Below are positions 27,692 to 38,436 of a stretch of 64,000 nt of DNA, one piece after another. The notes under the pieces were generated by a model that saw only the letters and a program-made list of their open reading frames with translations, had not been told where the DNA came from and made no database searches. The stretch lies in the NCBI RefSeq assembly GCF_000150275.1, contig NW_002060965.1, positions 190,923 through 254,922 on the forward strand, in the 5' to 3' direction. Position 1 is the stretch's first letter; each line of letters begins with the position of its first letter. The position numbers and the translations under genes are program-made. Source of the DNA: Trichoplax adhaerens (taxonomy: Eukaryota; Placozoa; Uniplacotomia; Trichoplacea; Trichoplacidae).

Positions 27692-28058
27692 CTAGTATTG
27701 TTGAATTATGGTCGTAATTCAATTAATTCATTCTCTTTTTAATGGATGCTCACTAGATTAGTTCCGATGTCCTTGCTCCGGATTTGGCTGAATCTATCCT
27801 GTTTAAAAATTGATCATTGACGAAGAGCCAAACTACCTATTTTCCATTAGCAAAATTGAAATTTTCTCCGCCGTTTTACCTCACTAGAATAGTGATTGTA
27901 AAAAAAGTGCATTTGGACGCTTATTGTAACATTCGATTAAATGTAAGGGCTAGCCCCTGAATAAAAAGGTAATTGACTTTATAAATTGCATTCTATAGTT
28001 CATCGTGTATGATCCAATTACCATCATTACAATTCAATTATTTCTATTCTATTAATCG

Positions 28059-28198
28059 TTATTGCACGTATCGCCTGTTATTCATCATGATAACTTCTAG
28101 AGTAAAATTGACCCAGCATCTTGGTAGCAACTGATTGATTTGTGACGTGAAAATTATCCATATCAAGCTTTTTCCAATTGCGAAAATGGATAAAAATC
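28059..28198 (-). CDS. candidate exon with a hydrophobic segment, unidentified
   Basis: On minus, after an AACCACAG acceptor, about 46 codons are open to a TAA. They begin FLSIFAIGKSLIWIIF, a plausible membrane helix, followed by a polar Cys/Trp-containing stretch. A second overlapping frame (28078-28287) is also open, so the reading is not certain. It could be an upstream exon of the unidentified minus-strand gene. No family recognised. Confidence 0.22.
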
Positions 28199-28289
28199 CT
28201 GTGGTTAATGTTACAGGTACTGACTACATTAGTTGCATTATTTTTAATTAAAAATTGTTGAAGAAGTAAATAATGTTCAAATTTCATTA

Positions 28290-29763
28290 TTTGCTTTAAT
28301 CTTAGTCTCCATTAGATAAATCAGTTATCTTTTGCCGCGAACAAATGCACCTATTGCTATACTCTCTTGTAGTTCATGTCTTTTAGCGATTACTTTTCTA
28401 TCGGATTACATGTCCTAAGCATAGTACAGTACCACAAGAAATCCAGCCTTTTCATTAGATTGCTCGTTTGGTATCTAGAATTGCAATGATGACTATTTTA
28501 CTAAGATGTAAACCACATTAGCCCTATCAGCAGCAAAATAAAAGCGAACTCCGTACTAAAAATGGCGATTATTTTGTAGTGGAATTTTTTTCTTAGTGTA
28601 TTATTACTAGAGACCCTAAATAAATAAATTATTTTAGGATCTCTCGTGATCATTATTTTGATGGCACTCTTTATCAGATACCAAGAAATTTTTGAAAGTT
28701 TCTGATATAGTTACTATTCGTCATGCTAATTGAAGACTGCTAAAGTAATCCTTTCAATAAATAACTAAAATAAATCAAAGTCCGAAAAATACCAAATTCC
28801 AAATAATGTCCCTAAAATAAGAACGTCGCCCGAGAATACATAGCCTAAAGCAGTATAAAATATTGGTAAAACTTGGCTACATAAAAAGTCTTCGAGTATG
28901 GAGTAGTTAGATTGCGCTTTATGAAGATGATTGAACGATACTTTAACCCTGTTGTACCGTGTTATTATTATCAGAGAGGGTAAAATTGTAATATATATTA
29001 TCACGCACATAGCCTATACTCGTATTTTTCCCATTGCTAAAACCTAGTTGTTACTGCTGTGATTGACTTTATTGCTTGACAATTGATAAACTATGTATCC
29101 AAGTTGTATCCACAGATGTACTTAAAGTGTTCCAGTATCTATGGTCTACTTGGTGTCTTGATAAGGTTCCTACTTTTTGCTTGACGTTAGCTAGATTTTA
29201 ATTTATAGTGAACTACTGCAACGCCTGTAATCAATATGATGTTAGGTTGCAATTGTAGTTCATTTTTACATGCCCAGATTCTTATAACAATTATGGAAAG
29301 TTTGTAGCTATACCTAAGAGATATATCGTTTTGGGCTTGATGGCATTGCAGTCGTTATATTTCCATTAAAAATCGTAATGCAGAATTCGTAGCAGTTTTT
29401 ATGCCGGCATTGAAAAGAACTTTAACGCCATACACTAAATCTTTCATCATCGCGTTTTCTGGATAGCCAACTAGATGAAATACTGATAGCCAGTCTGATA
29501 ACCCTGTACAGCTATTTTGGCTAGATTATAATTTGTCGTTATAACGGTAATGTGCAGTATATTTTAATAATAATATCGTCCAGATTCAGTGCTTGAGCCC
29601 CCAAAATAAGCGAACGCTTAGATTAATTATAGGCTAGCTGTAGAATTGCTATTAAGCAATTTTTGATTGGGTACATTAGGCCATAGATTCTGTGCACACT
29701 GTACAGTGTACAGTATTTATAAACCATGTCCTAATCTACTAGTAGATTCTAAAGTTTCAGTCG
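28290..29763. other. upstream region of the third GPCR gene
   Basis: No supported gene. A minus-strand frame at 28765-29010 is hydrophobic at its end but has no clear start or family. A palindromic stretch, ctgtacagtgtacag, followed by tttataaa lies at about 29698-29721 and may be a core promoter or chance. The receptor's missing 5' exon may lie here. Confidence 0.35.
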
Positions 29764-30762
29764 ATGACTAATTTCGCCTTCCTTCTTCACCTAAATATAG
29801 CTATATTAACACCTGAATACTTCTTCAGTGGCACTTTAACAGTCTTAACTAACGTTGCTTTATTAATATTCATGACGTTTCGTCGTAAATTAAGAAGTAG
29901 CCAACATGCAATTACGATAAGTTCCCTTGTGACTGCTTTCCTTTTCGCTGCGATCTATATCTTTCCACGGTTTAGCTACGCAATCAAGAGATTCAATGAT
30001 ACTCAAGTTCAACCAGATGATGTACGCTGTGGACTATTTTCACGCATTGGTTTGGCTTTATTTCTATCTCTAAGTTGCCATATATTGCTAAGAACTATAC
30101 AAATGTATCTTATGATTTGTCATCCTTTTAAATCAGCCAATTGGTTGTTAAAACGGAATACATACATGGCATTGGTATTGGTCTGGTCTATGACTATTGC
30201 AATACCATTAGGAACACAAATTTATTTTGAAATTTCTTATACCTACATTGGTCCACAAACATCGGATTTTTGTCGAAATTCTTCTATTGAATTCCTAAGA
30301 TACTGTAGTATTATTACAGCCATTTTTTCCATTCTAGTGTTATTCCTATTAACCATAACTTATGGCAGAATATTAATTATAACAAATAGAACACGAGCTA
30401 GGATTCGCACAGTAAGTGTTACTACTTCATCGACTTCAGATAATCGTATGCCGAAACTCAAGCGTCGTAGTAAAGCCATGAATCAAGTTTTAACCGTCTA
30501 TATGCTATATTTTTTATTTTGGATTCCTTTCCTTATCATGGTTCTTTATACTCAATATAATCCTGATCTTCAAAGGGAAATTTGGCCTGATTCAACCTAC
30601 GTTGCTTTACGTACAACTCAATATATTGCCTTTTTATTTCCGGCTATTCAACCCATACTTTTTGCAATATTTACATCAGATATTTATACTGAGATAGCTA
30701 AAACATGTCATTTTCATAGACGTAGTATAGCAAGTAAAAAATCTACTTTCAACGATTGTTAA
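29764..30762 (+). CDS. rhodopsin-like seven-helix receptor (GPCR), paralogue 3
   Basis: Third and best preserved receptor, 332 codons if the ATG at 29764 is used. That ATG may be intronic: the bases after it form a pyrimidine-rich tract ending in AG at 29799-29800, aligned with the acceptors of both sisters. The mature exon would then start at 29801 and the first 12 residues be replaced by an upstream exon. TM1-TM7 are complete. Marks seen: LTN in TM1, RCGLFS before TM3 with a partner Cys in ECL2 (DFCRNSS), VWSMTIAIP in TM4, FWIP in TM6. DRY is QMY followed by ICHPF, and NPxxY is QPILF. A basic third loop (KLKRRSKAMNQ) would face G proteins. Ligand unknown; likely plasma membrane. Confidence 0.85.
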   Translation: MTNFAFLLHLNIAILTPEYFFSGTLTVLTNVALLIFMTFRRKLRSSQHAITISSLVTAFLFAAIYIFPRFSYAIKRFNDTQVQPDDVRCGLFSRIGLALFLSLSCHILLRTIQMYLMICHPFKSANWLLKRNTYMALVLVWSMTIAIPLGTQIYFEISYTYIGPQTSDFCRNSSIEFLRYCSIITAIFSILVLFLLTITYGRILIITNRTRARIRTVSVTTSSTSDNRMPKLKRRSKAMNQVLTVYMLYFLFWIPFLIMVLYTQYNPDLQREIWPDSTYVALRTTQYIAFLFPAIQPILFAIFTSDIYTEIAKTCHFHRRSIASKKSTFNDC

Positions 30763-32518
30763 CTGGGATCGACGTTACTATACAAATTCGTCATTATCCA
30801 CTCTTATTATGATAAATTTCAGTATTGACTTTAAATTTAAAAGATTTGCTCTTTGAATATTTTTTTCAGATGTTGTGGCTACTTTACTGCCAATTTGAAT
30901 TTTAAACTGCCTTACGTATATAATATCATATTGGTAACGAATTCATCTATCAGCAGATATTGTGATGCTATCAATGCTTTATACCATTCTAGATCTAGTA
31001 TGCCGTGGGATGCAATGGTAATTGTAAGCTGGAATTATTACATATTGCAATAATTGTAAACTTATGCAAGACATTGAATTTCGGTTGCTTCCAATGATAA
31101 AGGTTTGTTTGATATTTGAATTGTATAATGTGTAACTCTCGCACATATACATACTTCTATTCACATTGAAGACAAATTTTTACCGTAATTTATATATAAT
31201 CACCGATATGGGTGCAATTTTAATATACATAACTATCATTATTTTATATCATAATATTTCAATTACCATTGCGTTACCAGTTTATTTTTCTTAAATTTGT
31301 ATCTCTATAAAATAAGATTTCTCTTGAACAACTGTTCAATTAATTATCAATAAAGATATTGCTGAGAAAGTAATTGTGATGACTCATAGGATATACCTTA
31401 AAAGAGGCAATTTCACCTCATATTGAAACTTACTGTCAAGAACTTCAATTACTCAAAAGATTGGAATTGATAGTTACTACGAGTGTGAACTTATTCCCCA
31501 ATATTTATATTTTTATGGCTGGTCACCAGTTAGTAAATTCTTCTATCTAGCATCCTTGATTTCGCCGTCTAATATCCAATTTTAATGGAAATAAATCTAT
31601 TAGCTAATTATCAATAGAGTATTCAATTTTTACAACGCGCTCCACAACTTAATTAATACTGTGCAATGATGGTATAGGCAATGTGTTACCATCACACGAG
31701 AATACGGGTATACGTTGTTTATAATATTTTCCCTCTACGTCATTTAAGGAAATGAGTTATATGGAGTTGCTCTCATCATGGAACATAAAAACTGACATTA
31801 TAATAAGTTTCAAGAATTGTCCAAATCCTGTAATAAATAATAACAATTGAAATTTTAATCATATAGCAATTGTCAAACGGCTATTCAACATTTTCTATCA
31901 CCGAATTGAATAAATTCTTGATTGAATTTTTTTTTTAGATCTATAGAACCTTTTGTCTGCTGTATTGTGCTATATTATTTTTCTCCTTAACAAAACTTCC
32001 AAGGCATCATTTAGCATTTCACTAAAGTTTGACTTTGATCTATGATCGAAACTACTCTAGTATAGAACATGTGATCTATGTAACTCGAACGAAAATGAGC
32101 CTAGAAGTTAAGAAATGTAGTCTATATTTAGGTGATGATGTATCATGACTGCAATTTAATACATATCTAAAGAAGGCGAGGTATTCAATTTATCTACGAA
32201 AAACAGCAAGATTTTATTATTCATAGTCTCAAAGACCTTTGAATTTATTAATTAATTTTAACAGGATTTATGCTGTATTGATGGTTATTGATCTCTAGCA
32301 TAGTAATGAAAAGATAATCATTTTTACTTCTAAACATTTCTATTACGTATTGTTGAACTTGTGTCTATAGTCAACGACAGATCCTCGTCTACTGGAAAAA
32401 CAATCTTGTTGTTTTGCATCAACCCAAATATTCAAGCACAAATCCATCGTGAAACTTATTTCTAGGATCGACTAAAACTGAAACTAGACCTACTACAAGG
32501 AAACTGCAATAATTATAT
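30763..32518. other. 3' flank of the third receptor and intergenic DNA
   Basis: Contains no supported gene. A 66-codon plus-strand frame at 30853-31053 and an overlapping minus frame have no recognisable features. Confidence 0.5.
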
Positions 32519-32523
32519 ACCGC

Positions 32524-32965
32524 TGTCACAAACCAGCTTCGTGACAAGGATAACGTAAAATAAATCTCTAAATTACTATAGTCTCCGGGATTCAGTATCC
32601 CTTAACTACCTTACAAGAATTTAGACGCCTTTGCTTCTACGTTAAACTCAACTAGACAATTGAGAACTACTTTATTCAACTATCTGACGGGCTTATATAC
32701 CCTTCTACAGCAGCTAACATTCACGAGTCATCTTATAAAAATACTTAGGTGAGAACATCTACTAGGTAATTTTTCACAGTCGAAGTACAATATGTTCATT
32801 CACAGAATCATTTCAGTGCACATTGCAGCACAGCATTAAATTTACTGTAACACATTTATAATTAGAGTAGTTCCTACTGTAAGTAACTAGTTGTAATATA
32901 TTATCACTGTATTATATTAAACAAATTTAGATGGTTATTTCTTCACTGTAGTTCGTACCGTGACA
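32524..32965 (-). mobile_element. solo LTR, family A copy 1 (442 bp)
   Basis: Read on minus it starts TGTCACGGTACGAAC, has a TATA box (tatataag) and aataaag, and ends GGTTTGTGACA. Flanks are ACCGC (32519-32523) and ACTGC (32966-32970), a 4/5 match for a 5-bp target duplication. It is collinear over its full length with copies at 43.7 and 63.2 kb. No internal retrotransposon region adjoins. Confidence 0.82.
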
Positions 32966-32970
32966 ACTGC

Positions 32971-33982
32971 ATTCTTGTATGGAAATATTAGATGAATCTG
33001 GTTACCATTAATTCAGTACTTTGGTTTGTTTTAAAGTTAATATTACTAGTTACATAAATTAATCATTTCAAACAAAATAGCGTTGAATGATATCAGCTGT
33101 TCAAACTAACTTCAGATAAGTTTTACTTATTGAACACAAGGTTGTTTGTGTTTTTTATCCGGTGAATCCTAGGGGCTAATTAATTACACTGCAGCCTGTG
33201 TAATTTAGCAATGTCGTAAATGCACCAAAAGTGTGAAATGCACTGATTAATATGGTATTATGTACACAACATAGGAAAGCATGATAAAAAATTATTTGCT
33301 TTCGTATTTATTATCTCTTGATAAACTACCCAATAATACAGGTCCGTTATATGACATCTCTAAATGAATTTGAAATTATTAAAATACTCGTAAAGAAAAG
33401 AAAGCGAGCAGTTATTAACAATTTACGCTCTTGTTTGAAAAGGTCAAGCTTTAATTATTGATAGTCTATGGATAGTCATCTACTCTCTTATTCTATCATT
33501 CTGTTACATAGGAAAAAATGATTTTAAATTGGTAAGATTTGCAGTTGCTAAGTATAATCAAAGAATAACATACCAGCTGAGATTTTTTCAGATAAATACG
33601 TTAATATAAAACAATCTTGATAGGCGTTACCGTAGAAAGTAAATTTGCACCGAATTAGACTAATGGAAGTATGGTATTAAAATATATAGAGAAATTTCTT
33701 ACAAGCTTTAAAATCTCACTGTTAGATAGAGTATTAAGATTCTATTTAACTCTATGACTATTAAAACTTTGCCAAAATAATAGGGCTACCCACTGTAAAA
33801 TTAGTCAGCAATTGAATGACTATCATTACTAGCGAAAAACTCTTTTCCTGAACGGGAAAAATTCTCAAAAAGTATTGGATAAAAATGTAATTTAAAATTA
33901 TTTTAATAGAATATTAGACCCGTTAGTATTTTACTAATAGTTTTAGGCAGTAGCATTTATAGATCGGTATAGTTTAAATAAT
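32971..33982. other. intergenic, 3' side of the large TPR gene
   Basis: Nothing recognised apart from the probable 3' UTR of the minus-strand TPR gene at its upper end. No clear AATAAA is seen close to the stop. Confidence 0.45.
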
Positions 33983-34110
33983 CTAGTTGTGAGTACTTTC
34001 TGCAGTTTCTTTCTCACTTGCTAGCTCATTCATAATTATCTCTTCTTCTTTCGTATACGTCATCTTTGGAATAGAAAGACTGATTGCTTCATTGATTTTA
34101 TCCCTATCCC
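33983..34110 (-). CDS. last coding exon of the large TPR gene
   Basis: Acceptor TTATTGCTACAG, then two bases completing a phase-1 codon and 41 codons to TAG. The tail is charged and carries no TPR. The stop lies at 33983-33985. The frame match with both upstream exons supports the model. Confidence 0.6.
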
Positions 34111-37100
34111 CTGTAGCAATAAATAAATGATTATTCTATCGTTTAATCTGAAAAATTGGATAGGTCATAAGTTGATACTTTTCCCTTTAGTGAAGAAAAA
34201 TTTCGACTATGGATTTATTACACATGATTCCGAATGTATGCTAGTGGAATTTATCGAATACTAGCATTTATTAATAGACTGTAAATAAATATACTAATTA
34301 CCGTAGTAACTGACTAACCGTTAAGGCTGGCTAGACTAATAGCATTTATCATATCTAAGGAGGCGATGGTGGCAAAGTATAAAATCATATACTGTAGTAT
34401 AGCTACTAATAAAAATTTTTATATCTATTACATTACCTGTTCTCATTTCTCGATAGTCTCTCGAAAGTAAACCGGCATCTGCAATAAAAGGACAAAAATT
34501 TATTTTATCATTTATATTAGATAAGCTTAAATATTGTCTTAATTTATGTATTAGTTATAAAGGCAATCTCAAAAATTATGAAAGTAAGCGAAAATACCTT
34601 CATGATCAATCAGTGATGCAACAGAAAATGCTGAAGATGCTCTACTAATAGTTAACTTTCGCTTACTAGAATGAGCACGAGCACGAGCAAGAATTTGATT
34701 GATTGCATCTGCACGATCAAAATTTTGCAATCTTCGGTGAATGTTAGCGATTTTCTCGTATAATGTCAAAACTTTGGAATGACCATTATCGTGAATGCTC
34801 AAAGTGATATTAAGAGCTTTTTGATAAACTGATAAAGCATCGTCTAATTTATTTTGCAAAGTATAGACATCTCCGATTCCGTTGTAGGTGTTTGCAACCT
34901 GCATATTGCCGTTGCCTAATAATTCCATTCGAATATGAAGTGAACTTTGAAATAATTTTAGGGCTTCATCCAATTTATTTTGTCGCTTATAAATGGTAGC
35001 AAAACCATAATATAATGAGGCAACGGGTAGATTTTTCTTCCCTAATATATTTAATCTAATCTTGTAGGCATTTTGATATTCAGTTACAGCATCGTCGTAT
35101 CTTTCCAGTTTAACGTAGACATTGCCAACAGCATAATATGAATTGGCAACAGCTAGATCATCTTGACCTAAAATGGCCAATCGTATATCTAAAGCATTTT
35201 GATATGCAGATAGTGCATCTCGATAATTTTCTTGCTTCAAGTAAACATTGCCCTTACCATGATATGAATAGGCAATATGTAAATTTGAACTTCCTAGCAA
35301 GATCAATTTCATATTAAGAGCTTTTTGGTACATTTCTAGCGCATCGTAATATTTATCTTTTTTCAAATAAACATCACCCAATCGGCAGTATGTGTAGGCG
35401 ACCTGTAAATTCTTGCTACCTAAGCTATCTAATCTTAATTTTAAACATCTTTCAAAAGCAACTACAGCTTTATCGTAACGAAATTGCAAGAAATAAATGT
35501 CTCCAATACAATAGTGAGTATACGCAGTGTCGATATTTTGATGTCCTAGTATTTTCCATTTAATTTTTAATGATGACTCATACATGGCTAAAGATTCATG
35601 ATACTCATGCTGTTTTTCATAAACACTAGCGATGCTGTGGTATATATCACTAATGAATAAGCTGCTCTCACTGCATGTTTTTAATGCGATAATTAAAGAT
35701 TTTTGGTACAACGAAAGAGCACTATCATAATTATTTTCCGCATAATAGACATCTCCAATGGCATAATAAGTATGGCATACTTGCAAACTTTCAGGACTCG
35801 ATATTTTTAACTGTATTTGTAGAGATTTTTGATACATTGCAAAAGCATCATCGTATTGAAATTTCGAAAAGTATGCGTCACCAAGAGAATGATATGAGTC
35901 TGCGACCGGTAAATTTTCGTTTGCAAATACTTTTAATCGCACATCTAGACCTTTCTGATATAATGTTATAGCATCATCGTAATTACCTTTGGAATAATAG
36001 ATATTTCCCATTGCATGATACGAATCGGCTGTGTAACAACTGGCATCGCTAAATAATAATTTTATTGCTGTATTTAGTGATTTCTTATACATGAGTAATG
36101 CTTCACGGTCGTTTTCTAATTTCCAGTAAATATTACCAATTCGTAGATAGCATTTAGTATTTTCTAAATTTTCTTCTCCTAGAATTTCGGTATATATTTC
36201 AAGAGCATTCTTATACATCAAATTAGCATCGTCATATTTTCCCTTATGATAAAAGACATCGCCTATTCCTAGATTGGACTGTGCAACGCTCAAATTTTTG
36301 TCTCCCAGTAGATCTAGTTTCATATTAAGAGATTTTCTGTGCATTGTTAGAGCTTCATCGTATCGAATCTGTGCCGTATAGACTACTCCAAAATAAAAAT
36401 ATGAATCAGCTACATCTAGATTCTGATCACCTAATACAGCTAGTCGAATATCTAAACACTTTTGATACATTTCCAATGCATTTTCAATCATTCTTCGTTG
36501 ACGAAAAATATGACCCATAGCATGATAAGATGATGCTGAATATAAGTTATCATCATTTAAGGTCTTTGATGCAATATCAAAAGTGTGTTGATACTTTGCC
36601 ATAGCATCGTCGTATTTATGCTGCTGTCGGTAAATATCGCCAATTGCATTTAATGTATCGACAATTTCCAGATTTTGATCATCCAGTAATCTTACTTTAA
36701 TGTCTAGCGATTTCTGATACATATTAAGAGCATCATTGTATTTCTCTTGTTTTAAGTACACTGTAGCAAGGTTATGAAGTGAATTTGCTACATGTAAATG
36801 ATGATTACCTAATGTTTCTAAACGAAGATTTAAAGATTTTTTAAATAAATTAATGGCATCCTCGTATTTAAGTTTTGCACAATAAACATAACCAATAGCT
36901 TGATATGATGAAGCAATATGTAATAGCATATTTCCTAGTAATTCTAATTTATTGTAAAGAGGATTTTGATGAGATAAAACATTATCCAGTTGCGAATTTT
37001 GGTTTCGATGCGAAATACTATGATAACTTTGGGCTTGGCCTAATTTATTTATTCCTAGTAAATCAACTCTAATATTGAGGTAACGTTGATAAATTAAAAG

Positions 37101-37811
37101 AGCGTCGTCGTAATTATCGTAAGAAAAGTTAATATCACCAATTTGGTAATTTGAATTCGAAACTGGTAAATTATTAGTATGCAATATTTGCATCCGAATT
37201 TGTAAAGATTTCTCATACATTAATAACGCTTCGTTATAGCGATCTTGAGAGAAGTATACATGTCCTATACCGTGATACGTATAAGCTACTCCTAAATGAT
37301 TATTGCCTAGTACAATTAATTTCAATTGAAGTGACTTATTATATTGCACTAAAGCCTCTTTATAAATCCGCTGCTTTCTTTTTATGGAACCTTGACAGTC
37401 ATAGCATCGCGCAATACGGTGTTTATCCTGGGATTTAGTGGCAAGCCCTACTGCTTTACAGCAGTAATCGAGTGCCTGTTCATACTGATGTGATTTATAG
37501 CATGTAGAAAACATATCTAGATAGATATCACATTGAATTTGATCATGGAACAATGCGTCGTTTGGTATGGTTTTTACAGTATCTAAAGCTTTTCTATAGC
37601 TATGTTTCGCTTCTTCAAGATTTCCCGTACTAAAATGCCGGTGACCAATTGCTCGAAGAGATAGAAGTTCATGACCGATTGACTTTTTTTTCTCCAATTT
37701 AGCTATATTTATCATTTTCGCTTTAGTCGCGTTACTGCCATTGGTATGCTTTACGTTACCAGTACTAGAACGTTGAGGCACCAATACCATTTGGCTAATT
37801 CGATGACCCAT
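33983..37811 (-). CDS. large TPR-array protein (kinesin-light-chain/nephrocystin-3-type repeats), 3 coding exons
   Basis: Probable cytoplasmic scaffold protein of about 1127 residues. Coding exons on minus: 34598-37811, 34437-34478 and 33983-34110. The first would otherwise run on to 34569, but GAAG|GTATTT at its end is a donor. Acceptor TTTATTGCAG opens a 42-nt phase-1 exon with donor ACAG|GTAATG, and acceptor TTGCTACAG opens the last exon, which stays in frame to TAG. Residues about 49-1050 are some 24 tandem TPR units of 42 residues (pattern A-S-Y-x-x-I-G-x-V-Y ... Y-x-x-A-L-x-x-Y-x-K-S-L). Unit 6 has lost the consensus. The tail is polar and acidic (KEEEI, SEKET). The N-terminus MGHRIS resembles that of the two smaller paralogues. 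Family identity is sure; partners are unknown. Confidence 0.85.
34437..34478 (-). CDS. 42-nt microexon of the large TPR gene
   Basis: Flanked on minus by TTTATTGCAG and GTAATG. Length divisible by three and phase 1 at both edges, so it can be included or skipped without frame change. It adds 14 residues, mostly polar (LLSRDYREMR). This arrangement suits alternative splicing, which only transcripts could show. Confidence 0.6.
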
Positions 37812-37990
37812 TTTATTAAATAATGACTACTATTTTATTTTGATCCAGTGATAAAGAGCCAAAATAATAAAAGATTTTTCGTTTAATAATAGCCCTACTC
37901 CGCTGATAAAAGTTGAAATCTTATAGCTTTAACGAAATGGTAAATTTGGAAATCTTTATCTATAAGAAACAGAAGATCCTCAGTAAGATG

Positions 37991-38436
37991 GGAATTAGTA
38001 TCAGCTTTAATCTTCTCTTTTCGTGTCGTTAAATGTTTAAATTAGATCAAAATAATACCGCTCCTGGAACTATACTAGTGCAGAATTAACTATAAAATAT
38101 TTTTAATACCATTGAAATTAGTAGCAATCTTTACTTTTTAAATCAGATCAAAATAATATCAGTGCTATAACTCAATTAGTGAAGGATTAAAGTTAAAACA
38201 GTTTGAATATCATTGAAATTAGCAGCTATCTTCACTTTTTAGATTAAGCTAATACCGTTACTAGAACTCGACTATTGAAGAATTAATATTAACATATTTC
38301 TTATACCATTGAAATTAGCAGCTATCTTTACTTTTTGAATCAGATCAAATTAATACCGGTACTAAATTGACTAGTGAAGGATTAATATTAAAAATATATT
38401 TAATAACATTAAAATTCGTAGCAATCTTTCTTTGAT
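37991..38436. repeat. AT-rich tandem repeat, unit about 100 bp, about 4 copies
   Basis: The phrase attgaaattag-agc-atctt begins at about 38111, 38212, 38308 and 38408 (spacings 101, 96 and 100). Each is followed by cagatcaaa-taatacc and a gaaggattaa-like phrase. A partial unit precedes. The array lies directly upstream of the large TPR gene's start, so it sits in or near its promoter. Confidence 0.8.
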
